DNA from: Planctomycetota bacterium | GTDB taxonomy: Bacteria > Planctomycetota > UBA1135 > GCA-002686595 | Length of the DNA: 64,000 nt | Reading direction: 5' to 3' | Assembly: GCA_029250885.1 (NCBI GenBank) | Contig: JAQXEK010000021.1 | Coordinates: 91,233-155,232, forward strand | Shown here: in pieces, positions 34,664 to 43,659 of the stretch | Layout of the letters: every line of letters starts with the position of its first letter | How positions within the stretch are numbered: position 1 is the stretch's first letter | Position numbers and translations under genes: made by a program | Notes under the pieces: generated by a model | What the model saw: the letters and a program-made list of their open reading frames with translations, nothing else | Database searches by the model: none | Told to the model about the DNA's origin: nothing

Positions 34664-35793
34664 CGCGCGGCAAGATCATCCATGTGACCCTGGGCAAGGC
34701 GAACCCTAACCGCGCCAATGGGATCAATGTGATCGTGCATAACCTCGCCGAGTCCCAGCCCAAGGTTGGCCTGGCCACCGAGGTCTGGGGTCTCACACCG
34801 ACACCGGAGGAGGGCTCCTTCGAGCGCAGCTACCCCCTGCGCCTGTTCGAGCGCAAGTCCCACCGCATGGGGCTCTCGAAACAACTCAAGCAGGCCATCG
34901 CAGAGCTGCCCACCGACGCCATCGTCCACTTCCACGGGGGGCTCTTGGTCGAGTTCTACCACATGGCTCGGCGTCTGCAAAAGCGCGGCATTCCCTGGGT
35001 TTTGATGCCCCATGGGTCTTACTCCGAGGTTGCCCTGAAGCGCGGCCGCCTGAAGAAGCACGCCTTCATCAAATACTTTGACCGCTTTGTCATCGAGAAC
35101 GCAGCCGCGATCCACGCCCACGCGCCGGGCTCCATGTCAGGGGTCACGGACTTGGTGACCGTGCCCACGACCAAGCTCTTCCCAAATGGCTACACTCTCC
35201 CCCAGGCTCCCTTTGCGGCGCCCCAGGCAGGGTCGTTTCGGTTCGTGTACTGTGGGCGCATCGCCCTGTACCACAAGGGGCTTGACCTGCTCGCAGGTGC
35301 CATGGATCTGCTCGAGCACAAGGGCATCGCGCTTAGCCTGGACATCGTCGGAGACGGCCCCGACCGCGCGGAGTTGACTGAAACTCTGGAGCAGTCCGGT
35401 GCAGCGCGCCATGTGACCTTTCACGGTCCGCTGTTTGGCCAAGAGAAGCGGGACGCATTATTAGAAGCGAGCTGCTTCCTCTTGACCTCGCGCCACGAGG
35501 GTTTCCCCATGGCTGTCACTGAAGCCGTGGCCCTTGGCCTGCCCCTACTAGTGACGGAGGGCACCAACTACGGCGACTACGTTCGCAACTGGGACTGCGG
35601 TATCGTGATTGAGAGCGCGACTCCCGAGGCGATCGCCCAGGGCATGACCGAGATGGCAAGTCTCTCCCAGGAGCGCCTCGCCGAGATGGGCAGCAACGCC
35701 GTTCGCCTAGTGCGCGAAGAGCTTAACTGGGAGAGCGTTGCGCACCGCATGGCCGACGAACTCTACGCCCCAATTTTGGGGACAGCCGCATGA
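34660..35793 (+). CDS. GT4-family glycosyltransferase
   Basis: A 377-residue protein overlapping both neighbours by 4 bases (ATGA). The donor domain shows FRFVYCGRIALYHKGLDLL and TSRHEGFPMAVTEAVALGLPLL, again with the E(x7)E pattern of retaining GT4 enzymes. The N-terminal domain has HVTLGKANPNRANGINVIVHNL, where GKANP...NGIN may line the acceptor site. It acts on the cytoplasmic face during repeat-unit assembly. Confidence 0.85.
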   Translation: MTRGKIIHVTLGKANPNRANGINVIVHNLAESQPKVGLATEVWGLTPTPEEGSFERSYPLRLFERKSHRMGLSKQLKQAIAELPTDAIVHFHGGLLVEFYHMARRLQKRGIPWVLMPHGSYSEVALKRGRLKKHAFIKYFDRFVIENAAAIHAHAPGSMSGVTDLVTVPTTKLFPNGYTLPQAPFAAPQAGSFRFVYCGRIALYHKGLDLLAGAMDLLEHKGIALSLDIVGDGPDRAELTETLEQSGAARHVTFHGPLFGQEKRDALLEASCFLLTSRHEGFPMAVTEAVALGLPLLVTEGTNYGDYVRNWDCGIVIESATPEAIAQGMTEMASLSQERLAEMGSNAVRLVREELNWESVAHRMADELYAPILGTAA

Positions 35794-37082
35794 CCTCCCA
35801 CAGGCGAAGGGACCTAACGGGCTTGTTGGATCAAGCCGTGGTAAGCGGCGGCACGCTGCTCACCACGATGCTCTTTATCCGCGGCGCGGGCATGGAAGAG
35901 TTCGGAATCCTAAGCCTAGTCTGGCTGGCCATGCTCTTTGGAACGGCCGTGCAGCACGCGGCAGTGATCGCGCCGGCTTACGCGCTCTTCCCAAAGCTTA
36001 CCTCCAAGGAAGCTCCGGGCTTCCGCTGTTGGCTTGTGCTGATTCAGATTGTGTTCGCCGCGCTTCTCTTGGGCGTGTTGGCTGCCAGCTGGTATGCGCC
36101 GGGCTTCTCGCTGCTGCCCAAGTCGCCGGGGCTTGCCCCTGCGCTGCTATTCCTTGGCGCACGCCAAGCATTCACCTTCTTGCGCCTCCAGCTCTTTGTC
36201 GCCGATTCTGGTCCCAGACGGGCTCTGGTGGTCGATGCCATTCACATGATCGCTTCGGTCGCAGGTCTTGTGGCCCTAGGCAGCGTTGGAGATCTCAATG
36301 CGGGTTCGGGTTTGATCGTGCTCGGCGCTGCTTCCGGCGGTGCCGCTCTGCTTGCGGTGCCCGCTTTCCTTCAACTCGGTTGCCGGTTCGCCCTGCCGAA
36401 GCGAGAGCTGCGCATTCGCCACATTCACTTCTCCAAGTGGCTCGTGGGCAAGGCGCTCGCCCAGTGGTTCACCGCGAACTCATTCCTAGTCGCACTCGGC
36501 ACGATCCAAGGACCCGTTGCACTTGGCGCCGTACGCGCGGCCCAGACCCTGGTCGGCGTCGCAGGAGTCGTGATCCAAGGCTTCGAAAACCTGGTGCCCG
36601 CACGGGCTGCCGCCGTCTATGGTGATCAGGGTAGTGCGGGTCTTAGCTCCTTTCTGCGCGGGTCGATGCCGCGCTGGTTTGGATACCTTGGCCTGTGCCT
36701 CTTGCCCATGATCACCTTCCCCGGTTTCTTTCTGATGCTGCTGACAGGCGGGGATCAGGCGGGCTTGGAAGAGCCGCTGTACTTCTTCGCCTTCGGAGCT
36801 CTGCTGGCCCTGGGGATCCTCTACCTGCAGGTCTGCCTGCGTGCGGTGGAGAAGGTTGGCGTGCTCTTCTGGGCCCAGCTTGCATCGGGGGTTGTCGGTG
36901 CGGTCGCCGCTGTCCCTGTGACCATGAACTATGGGCTGCGCGGCTGCATGGTCGGAATCATCGTCCAGCAACTCGTCGTATTGGGCCTTTTGCTGCGGCC
37001 CACGCAAGCGTGCTTGCGTCAGGGAGCAGCGGCGGATGTGGGCGAGGCGCTCAGCGGCACGGTGCGTCCCGATCCACAATAG
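35790..37082 (+). CDS. Polysaccharide flippase-like membrane protein (Wzx/MATE-type)
   Basis: A 430-residue protein with about twelve hydrophobic helices spread evenly. It starts at an ATG overlapping the glycosyltransferase stop. The N-terminal text (GLLDQAVVSGGTLLTTMLFIRGAGMEEFGILSL) matches the opening of MOP-superfamily polysaccharide flippases (DQ..vS...F......). It should move lipid-linked repeat units across the inner membrane for the polymerase encoded earlier in the operon. The stop lies 18 bases from the end of a convergent glycosyltransferase. Confidence 0.82.
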   Translation: MTSHRRRDLTGLLDQAVVSGGTLLTTMLFIRGAGMEEFGILSLVWLAMLFGTAVQHAAVIAPAYALFPKLTSKEAPGFRCWLVLIQIVFAALLLGVLAASWYAPGFSLLPKSPGLAPALLFLGARQAFTFLRLQLFVADSGPRRALVVDAIHMIASVAGLVALGSVGDLNAGSGLIVLGAASGGAALLAVPAFLQLGCRFALPKRELRIRHIHFSKWLVGKALAQWFTANSFLVALGTIQGPVALGAVRAAQTLVGVAGVVIQGFENLVPARAAAVYGDQGSAGLSSFLRGSMPRWFGYLGLCLLPMITFPGFFLMLLTGGDQAGLEEPLYFFAFGALLALGILYLQVCLRAVEKVGVLFWAQLASGVVGAVAAVPVTMNYGLRGCMVGIIVQQLVVLGLLLRPTQACLRQGAAADVGEALSGTVRPDPQ

Positions 37083-37100
37083 GAAGCTCCTCGTAAGGCC

Positions 37101-38366
37101 CTACTTCGCGAGTTCGCGTCGCGGCGCCACGATGGGCGTCTTCGCAAGCAGCTCTTTGTAGGCCGTCGCGATCAAGTCCCACGAGTACGAGTCCTGGGCG
37201 CGTTTGCGAGCCGCGGATCGCCGCTCACTAATCTCGAGCGGGCCAAGTGCCGCCAGATTCACGTAGCCATCTGCCGCCTCTTGCGGTGACGCAAACCACT
37301 CGGCTTGGACGGAGCCAATGACCTCCCGGTTGAACGGGTTGTCGTGGGCTAGCAGTAGGTTACCAACACCCAGCGCCTCTAGCAGGGAAGGGTTCGTCCC
37401 GCCGACAGAGTGGCCGTGTACGTAGGCGCGGGCGTGGAAGCGCAGTGCCGCGAGCTTGGAGGCATTGTATTCCGTACCAAGGAAGCGAATGTCGCTACCG
37501 CCAGCTGCAGTCAAGAGCTGGCGCACATAGGGCGTCGGGTTTTGGGTGTTGCCAAGGATCGCCAGGGGCATGCCTAGGTTGCCGGCGGCCTTGTAGCCTT
37601 CGATTGCTTCGAGGATGTGGTTCTCAGGCTCCAATCGACAGACGATCAAGAAGTAGGTATCCGGCTCAAGGCCGTACTCAGTCACGGTGTCCGTCTCGGG
37701 CGCCTTGGCTGTGACCTCGGTTCCGTAGGCGATCGTTGTGATCTCGGCGCCGGTCTTGTGGCGCGCGCGCAGGTGGTCACCCAGGGCTTTGGCGTCGGAG
37801 ACGACTCGGTGCGCGGCGCGCATGGTGACGTACTCCATGGCGCGGAACCACAGCTTCGCTAGGGGCGGCCACTTGGCCCGGGCCCACTCGACGCCATCAG
37901 GGTTGATCCAGATCTCGGTGCCAGCCATGCGGGGTAGTGCCGTTGCGAAGGCGGCGCCGTACCCCAAGAGGTAGATAATATCGACCTCGCGGCGCAGATC
38001 CCAAAGGGCCAGGCAGTCGTGGACGATGGTGCTGGCCGGGCCTAGTGGGGGAGTGGGGTAGTAGCGTAGCTCTGCCCCGGCGTAGGTGCTGGGGCCTTGT
38101 TCTTTGGACGCCTCGCAGGTGACGATGACCCGGTGACCCGCGGCGACAAGGCGTCGGGCGAGTACGTCGGCGGCCGTCTCAAATCCGCCGTATCGGGCTG
38201 GGATTCCGCGGGATCCGACGATGGCGATGCTGCGCTTTGGGGCGCTGGGCGCCTGCTCGGTGGGGTCCAAATCGACTGGACCCACGCGCTGGCCTAACTC
38301 GACCCTAAGCAGGTCAGATAAACCGGGATGCGCGGCCTTTGCAGCTTGCTTGGGGAGGGGTGCCAT
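37101..38366 (-). CDS. GT4-type glycosyltransferase with DUF1972 N-terminal domain
   Basis: About 421 residues from the ATG at 38366, which has AGGGG 5 bases upstream; the frame is open to a TTG at 38429. A disordered stretch of some 40 residues precedes IAIVGSRGIPARYGGFET, the signature of DUF1972 glycosyltransferases, many of which are rhamnosyltransferases of capsule loci. The donor domain has FLIVCRLEPENHI and HSVGGTNPSLLEALGVGN. It is convergent with the main polysaccharide operon, so it has its own promoter. It may add the first or a late sugar. Confidence 0.82.
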   Translation of the reverse strand: MAPLPKQAAKAAHPGLSDLLRVELGQRVGPVDLDPTEQAPSAPKRSIAIVGSRGIPARYGGFETAADVLARRLVAAGHRVIVTCEASKEQGPSTYAGAELRYYPTPPLGPASTIVHDCLALWDLRREVDIIYLLGYGAAFATALPRMAGTEIWINPDGVEWARAKWPPLAKLWFRAMEYVTMRAAHRVVSDAKALGDHLRARHKTGAEITTIAYGTEVTAKAPETDTVTEYGLEPDTYFLIVCRLEPENHILEAIEGYKAAGNLGMPLAILGNTQNPTPYVRQLLTAAGGSDIRFLGTEYNASKLAALRFHARAYVHGHSVGGTNPSLLEALGVGNLLLAHDNPFNREVIGSVQAEWFASPQEAADGYVNLAALGPLEISERRSAARKRAQDSYSWDLIATAYKELLAKTPIVAPRRELAK

Positions 38367-38479
38367 GGGTCCCCTGCCTATCGGAACAATTTTCCGGTCG
38401 CCCAAGGGCCGGGAGCGATTTCCCAGCAAGGTTTTTGGCCGAACTCATTAATGGGAACAGGACATGCCCCGCGGGCCGT

Positions 38480-39220
38480 CTAGACCTTGGCGTAGGCAGC
38501 CTTGGCGGGAACCTGGACGAACTCGTCGAGCTCGGGGCTGTAGGCCGTCAGCTTGCCGCCATATACGCACCCGGTATCGATACCTAGGGCGACCAGCTTG
38601 CCGTCGATTCGGCGCTGTCGCGGGAGCTTACCGGGGGTGTGGCCGAAGATAATCAAGTTCGAGCCGCTGTAGACCTCATACCAGAAGGGGTTGCCCTTGG
38701 TGCGTAGTCGGCGCACGGAGACCAGGTTCTCGGGGTGTGTGTCCCGGGGCGCCTTGCCCTGTTCGATGCCCGCGTGCACGGCGCACCAGCCGCGTCCGTC
38801 CCTCGTCATGCCGGCACCGGGCACATCGGTGTGCTCGGCGAAGAAGCCCGAATGGGTCTGCAGGAACCGGACGATCTCGGCTCGTCGCTCGGGGACCACT
38901 TCGCAGACTCGGCGCCCGTCGCCCGCGAGGTCTTCCGTCTCAAGGGGAGGGAAGTCTGTGCGCAGGGCGGGGCGATCGGACGCATCGGCCCTCTTTGGGC
39001 CCAGTTGAAAGCGATCGAGTACGCGGAGCTCGTGATTGCCGAGAATAAACCGCGCGCCGGACTCCTTGAGCACATCCATGACGCCCGCGGGATCCGGCCC
39101 CCTGTGGAACAGGTCGCCCACCGAGAGTAGGCAATCCTCAGAGCCCAGGCCGAGCTTCTCGACGAGCTCCGCAAGCTCAACCGAACATCCGTGGATGTCC
39201 CCTACAATCCAAGTTGCCAT
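38480..39220 (-). CDS. PPP-family metallophosphatase (ApaH/PrpE-like)
   Basis: A 246-residue calcineurin-like phosphoesterase with all PPP metal motifs: GDIHG (7-11), GDLFHRGPD, GNHE, a late VHAGI and FGHTPG. Symmetrical diadenosine-tetraphosphate hydrolase, protein Ser/Thr phosphatase and small-molecule phosphatase are all possible within this fold. The ATG at 39220 follows the barrel-like protein's stop by 7 bases on the same strand, so the two may be co-transcribed. Confidence 0.82.
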   Translation of the reverse strand: MATWIVGDIHGCSVELAELVEKLGLGSEDCLLSVGDLFHRGPDPAGVMDVLKESGARFILGNHELRVLDRFQLGPKRADASDRPALRTDFPPLETEDLAGDGRRVCEVVPERRAEIVRFLQTHSGFFAEHTDVPGAGMTRDGRGWCAVHAGIEQGKAPRDTHPENLVSVRRLRTKGNPFWYEVYSGSNLIIFGHTPGKLPRQRRIDGKLVALGIDTGCVYGGKLTAYSPELDEFVQVPAKAAYAKV

Positions 39221-39227
39221 GGTCTTT

Positions 39228-40796
39228 TTAGCGCGCTGAAATAATACGAAGGATGTCTAAGGCAAAGCTGACGCTAACCACTTCGGCTTCAAATGAGCCG
39301 TCGCTAAACGCCTCCATTCGACCAAGGTCTAGGCCAAGCTCGATCCCCGGTTTGGGAGCCCAAAGCCAGCCCACCGTCGCCTGGTGGATCATGCCCGAGC
39401 TGACGTCGATGCCGCCACCGCCGCCCGCACCGACCTCGTAGGTTCCGTGGAGCTGGCAGTTGGGGAAGCTCTCGAATGGGCTTGCGCTTAGGCGCAGGCC
39501 CAAGGTGCCCTCGGCATAACCGCTGATGTCGCCCTCGACAGCTCCAGCCGTGCGGATGACGACCGCTGCGTGCTCGCTGATGTGCCGCTCGAAACCCACA
39601 CCAGCCAACTGCAGATTTGTGTCGTGCTTGCCACCGGACTCAGTCCGGGTGGATCGGGTTGGGTGGTAGATCTTGTAGTGTGCCGAGGCCTGCCAGACGT
39701 CCAGCTTGCCCTCGTGGCTGGGCATCTGTTGCGTGGCGAGATTAGCCCGATCATAGGACGGGCGCAGGCGCAACATACGTGGATCCCATCCGATTCCAAA
39801 CCCTATCGTTTGGCCGCCAAACCTACCATTGGGGGCATCCAGGTAGCCTAGGCTCGCATGAGCTGACCAGTTTTCGGCCAGGCGAAAGCGTAGGCCCGCC
39901 GACGCGCCGAGCAGCAGGCCGCCACCTGTATCGACTCCGCCACCGCCACCCATGCCGGCCACACCTTCGACTTCCCACCGTAGGTCCGGATTGCCAAGCT
40001 CGCCCGAGCGGCCATAGCCGCCAAGTGCAGTGGCAAATCCGCTGACGCCACCTTCGACGGCACCCATGGCGTAGATTGGGATGTAGCTGCTTTCGCTGAT
40101 CTCCGCGGCCAATTGAAGACCCGCTACACTGACATCGCCGCCAAAGGCGTTACCGGAAATGGTGCGGGCACCACTGCTCGGCTCGATGGTCAATGCGCCG
40201 GCACCAATGCGCCAGCGCTCGAGGTCGATTGCATCCATGGGGATGGGGGCGCCCCAGCCGGTCGCGACTCGGCCAGCGAGCAGCTCACCTGGAATGCTTA
40301 GGCCAAAGGAGAGGGAGGTGTCGTCGATTTCGCCGCCGGGGAAGTCCGTCTTCGCCAGCTCGAGTCGCACACCCAGGCCGCCAACCTCGCGCTCCAAGGC
40401 CGCGAATGGGCGCAGCATCATGCCCGTGCCGTTACTTGTGGCCCCACCTCCGCCGCCACCGACAAAGGCTCCAACTTCGGCAAAGAAGCCACCCGGGATC
40501 TGCCTGCGCCAGCCGCCGGAAAAGCCACCCGAGAAGAAGCCACCACGGTCACCGGCGACGGATCCGTATCCACCAAATCCCGCGAAGACCCCGGGCCAGT
40601 TCTCAAAGGCCTCCAGCAGTTCATATTGGATGCCGAGCAACCCCATGTCCTCGCTCTCGTTTACTTCGATCTCACCGTAGGTGATGCGCCACCGGGAAGG
40701 CGACGTCGAGAGCTCAAGGCCCTGGCCATAAGCTCCAGGTGCAAGTGCGATCGCGCCGAGGAGTGTTGCGCAAGTGGCGAGAGTTGAGGTCTTCAT
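39228..40796 (-). CDS. Secreted glycine-rich, probable outer-membrane barrel protein with internal repeats
   Basis: About 522 residues from the ATG at 40796, with a signal peptide ending GAYGQ. The rest is alternating hydrophobic/polar strands with almost no helix and a terminal aromatic-poor strand. Three similar elements recur: VGAFVGGGGGGATSNGTGMMLRPFAAL, VAGMGGGGGVDTGGGLL-LGASAGL and VGAGGGGGIDVSSGMIHQ-ATVGW. Each is a strand, a five- or six-glycine turn and a strand, suggesting the protein arose by repetition of a beta hairpin block. No family recognised; outer-membrane location is inference. Confidence 0.55.
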   Translation of the reverse strand: MKTSTLATCATLLGAIALAPGAYGQGLELSTSPSRWRITYGEIEVNESEDMGLLGIQYELLEAFENWPGVFAGFGGYGSVAGDRGGFFSGGFSGGWRRQIPGGFFAEVGAFVGGGGGGATSNGTGMMLRPFAALEREVGGLGVRLELAKTDFPGGEIDDTSLSFGLSIPGELLAGRVATGWGAPIPMDAIDLERWRIGAGALTIEPSSGARTISGNAFGGDVSVAGLQLAAEISESSYIPIYAMGAVEGGVSGFATALGGYGRSGELGNPDLRWEVEGVAGMGGGGGVDTGGGLLLGASAGLRFRLAENWSAHASLGYLDAPNGRFGGQTIGFGIGWDPRMLRLRPSYDRANLATQQMPSHEGKLDVWQASAHYKIYHPTRSTRTESGGKHDTNLQLAGVGFERHISEHAAVVIRTAGAVEGDISGYAEGTLGLRLSASPFESFPNCQLHGTYEVGAGGGGGIDVSSGMIHQATVGWLWAPKPGIELGLDLGRMEAFSDGSFEAEVVSVSFALDILRIISAR

Positions 40797-41273
40797 CAAT
40801 TGTGTGCCCCAGCGTCCGGGGCTCGTCCAAGATTCGATTCACGAGGAAGGTTCCAATGACCTAGATCCTAGCAAAGCACCGATCCTGATTGCGATGATCG
40901 GGTCGACGGGAGTGCAAGGAAGCGCGAGTTGTCCTGATCCTCTCGCTTACTCGGGTACTCGTGAACCCCTCTGTGCCGGTCTCGGTCACAATTGTGAGCG
41001 TAGAGATGGGCATGGACATCGAGGAATCCAAGGACGACTCTTAGGTACAACCCGGATGGGTGTTGTTCCCTCCCCTAATCTTGAGAGTGGTGACGATTAA
41101 GACCGAAGTCTCTCCTGGGCGGTTCCATCTTCGCACCTTGTGACCATCTCTAATGGATGCTACGGTTTATCTTCGTCCCCTGGGGCTCTAAGACGCGGAC
41201 CAGAAATGCCTAGAAGGCGAGCGCTGGGCGAACCTCGCGTGGATTCGAACAGACCAAGCAAAGAGTGAGCGAA
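40797..41273. promoter_or_regulatory. Divergent intergenic region, no gene seen
   Basis: This 477-base gap lies between the barrel protein (minus) and the pyrimidine operon (plus). Open frames across it lack protein-like features. It should contain the promoter and any regulator site for the catabolic operon, but I cannot identify boxes or clear palindromes. Confidence 0.35.
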
Positions 41274-42719
41274 ATGAGTGTAGAGAGACTGCAGAATTAT
41301 GTGGGTGGTGAGTGGATCGACTCGACCTCCAAGACGACCGGCCAAGTCCACAACCCGGCGACGGGCGAGCTGATCGGCGAGTGCCCCTTCTCTACGAAGG
41401 ACGAGCTCGACCACGCGGTCGCCGTTGCGAAAGAGGCCTTTGACGGTTGGCGCCGCACCCCGGTGGAAGACCGAATTCAGCCTCTATTCAGGCTAAAGGC
41501 ACTGCTGGACGAAAACGCAAAGGAGCTGGCGGCGATCCTTACTCGCGAGCACGGCAAGACCTTGAGCGAGGCACTTGGTAGCGTACAGCGCGGCATCCAG
41601 ATGGTCGAGGCGGCGACCGGGGCTCCGTCCCTCATGATGGGCCAGTCCCTCGAGGACATCAGCCGCGGCATCGACTGCCAGTCCGTCCGCCAACCTGTCG
41701 GCGTCTTCACTTGCATCGCGCCGTTTAACTTTCCGGCCATGGTTCCCCTGTGGTTCTTCCCCTTCGCAGTGGCTTGCGGCAACACCTTCGTGTGCAAGCC
41801 CTCGGAACAAGTGCCCTTCAGCCAAAAGTTTATGTGGGAGTTAGTGCACGAAGCGGGCTTTCCGCCAGGTGTCCTAAACCTGGTCAACGGAGCCCACGAC
41901 GTGGTCAACGGTATGATCGAGAACCCCGACATCGAGGGTATTTCCTTCGTGGGCTCGACCCCCATTGCCGAGTACGTCTACTCGAAAGCAAGCGCTAAGC
42001 TCAAGCGCGTGCAGGCACTCGGCGGCGCGAAGAACTACATCTTCCTGATGGCGGATGCGGACATGGATTTTGCCCTGGATTCGATCACAGAGTCCGCCAT
42101 GGGCTGCGCTGGCGAGCGCTGCCTGGCCGCCTCGGTGGTGCTCTGTATCGGTGGCAACAAGGACGAGGTTCGCGAGGGGCTGCTCAAGCGCATGCAGGCC
42201 CTAGTTGTCGGCGACGGCTCGAAGCCGGGCGTACACCTGGGCCCGGTGATCAGCGCCGAGCATAAGGAGCGTGTGCTGGCCAAGATCCAACGCGGCATCG
42301 ACGAGGGCGGTGAGCTCGTACTTGATGGTCGCAACCCCGATGTGCCTGGCGACGGCTACTTCGTGGGGCCAACGCTGTTTGACAACGTGAAGGAGGGCAT
42401 GTCCATTGCTCAGGAAGAGATCTTCGGTCCGGTGCTCTGCTTGATGGAAGTGGACACCCTGGAGGAGGGCCTGGCGATTGCGAAGCGCCAGCCTTTGGCG
42501 AATGCGAACTCGATCTTTACGACGTCCGGTAGGGCTGCAAGGCAGTTCGGCTACGAGGTGCCTGCCTCCATGGCCGGCATCAACATCGGCGTCGCGGCGC
42601 CCATGTCTTTCTTCTCCTTTGGTGGTGCCAAGCAGTCGTTCTTTGGCGATCTCAAGGCACACGGCCGCGAGGCCTTTGACTTCTACACCGACCGCAAGGT
42701 TCTCATTTCGCGCTGGTAG
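41274..42719 (+). CDS. mmsA: CoA-acylating (methyl)malonate-semialdehyde dehydrogenase
   Basis: About 481 residues from the ATG at 41274; a GTG at 41265 is possible. Aldehyde-dehydrogenase features: TCIAPFNFPAMVPLWFFPFAVACGNTFVCKPSEQ (NAD and substrate site), FVGSTPIAEYVY, the catalytic Cys in GCAGERCLAAS, and EEIFGPVL. The 'FNFPAMVPLWFFP' form identifies the MmsA group, which converts malonate or methylmalonate semialdehyde to acetyl- or propionyl-CoA with NAD+ and CoA. In this cluster it would take malonate semialdehyde made from beta-alanine. Confidence 0.9.
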   Translation: MSVERLQNYVGGEWIDSTSKTTGQVHNPATGELIGECPFSTKDELDHAVAVAKEAFDGWRRTPVEDRIQPLFRLKALLDENAKELAAILTREHGKTLSEALGSVQRGIQMVEAATGAPSLMMGQSLEDISRGIDCQSVRQPVGVFTCIAPFNFPAMVPLWFFPFAVACGNTFVCKPSEQVPFSQKFMWELVHEAGFPPGVLNLVNGAHDVVNGMIENPDIEGISFVGSTPIAEYVYSKASAKLKRVQALGGAKNYIFLMADADMDFALDSITESAMGCAGERCLAASVVLCIGGNKDEVREGLLKRMQALVVGDGSKPGVHLGPVISAEHKERVLAKIQRGIDEGGELVLDGRNPDVPGDGYFVGPTLFDNVKEGMSIAQEEIFGPVLCLMEVDTLEEGLAIAKRQPLANANSIFTTSGRAARQFGYEVPASMAGINIGVAAPMSFFSFGGAKQSFFGDLKAHGREAFDFYTDRKVLISRW

Positions 42720-42749
42720 GCGCTAACCCCAAACCGCAACGAGCTAACC

Positions 42750-43622
42750 ATGAGCAGAATCGTCAAAGGCGGCCTAATCCAGTGCGCGAACCCGATCAAC
42801 GACGAGACCCGCCCCGTCGCCGAGATCCAAGCCGCTGCCTTCGAGGCACACATCCCTTTTATTGAAGAGGCCGGCAAGAAGGGCGTGCAGATGCTCTGCC
42901 TCCAGGAGATCTTCAACGGGCCTTACTTCTGCCCGAGCCAAGATCCGCGCTGGTACGACGCGACGGAGCCTGTGCCCGGTCCGACAGTCGAGGCCCTGAA
43001 GCCCTACGCAAAGAAGTACGAGATGGTGATCGTCGTGCCAATCTATGAGATTGAGCAGCCAGGCGTCTACTACAACACCGCGGCGGTGATCGACGCCGAC
43101 GGTACCTACCTTGGCAAGTACCGCAAGCAGCACATTCCGCACACCAGCGGCTTCTGGGAGAAGTATTTCTTCAAGCCCGGCAACCTGGGCTACCCGATCT
43201 TCCAGACCCGCTACGGCAAGGTCGGGGTCTACATCTGCTACGACCGCCACTTCCCCGAGGGCGCACGTCTGCTTGGCCTGGCCGGCGCCGAGGTCGTGTT
43301 CAATCCCAGTGCGACGGTGGCCGGACTGTCCCAATACCTATGGAAGCTCGAGCAGCCTGCCCACGCTGTGGCCAACGGTTACTTCATGGGGTGCATCAAC
43401 CGCGTTGGCACCGAGGAGCCATGGAACATAGGCAAGTTCTACGGCTCGAGCTACTTCGTGAACCCGCGCGGAGAGTTTTTGGCCGAGGCGTCCGAGGATA
43501 AGTCCGAGCTGATCACTGCCGACATGGACTTTGAAATGATCGAAGAGGTCCGGCGCGTATGGCAGTTCTACCGCGATCGCCGCCCAGAGACCTATGGCGA
43601 TATGGCTCGCCTGCTTCCCTAA
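42750..43622 (+). CDS. pydC: Beta-ureidopropionase (N-carbamoyl-beta-alanine amidohydrolase)
   Basis: A 290-residue nitrilase-superfamily amidase with an intact Glu-Lys-Cys triad: Glu in LCLQEIFNGPYF, Lys in KYRKQHIPH, Cys in VYICYDRHFPEGAR. The FNGPYF and HIPHTSGFWEKYFFKPGN text is that of beta-ureidopropionases and N-carbamoylputrescine relatives. It hydrolyses N-carbamoyl-beta-alanine to beta-alanine, CO2 and ammonia. It lies 30 bases after mmsA and 37 bases before the dihydropyrimidinase, which fixes its likely substrate. Confidence 0.88.
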   Translation: MSRIVKGGLIQCANPINDETRPVAEIQAAAFEAHIPFIEEAGKKGVQMLCLQEIFNGPYFCPSQDPRWYDATEPVPGPTVEALKPYAKKYEMVIVVPIYEIEQPGVYYNTAAVIDADGTYLGKYRKQHIPHTSGFWEKYFFKPGNLGYPIFQTRYGKVGVYICYDRHFPEGARLLGLAGAEVVFNPSATVAGLSQYLWKLEQPAHAVANGYFMGCINRVGTEEPWNIGKFYGSSYFVNPRGEFLAEASEDKSELITADMDFEMIEEVRRVWQFYRDRRPETYGDMARLLP

Positions 43623-43659
43623 GACCTGATTCATCACCACCAACCGCGAAGTGAGCACC

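Noticed and set aside
40797..41100. A 108-codon plus-strand frame in the gap before the pyrimidine operon
   Set aside because: It starts inside the divergent barrel gene, has irregular composition and no ribosome binding site.
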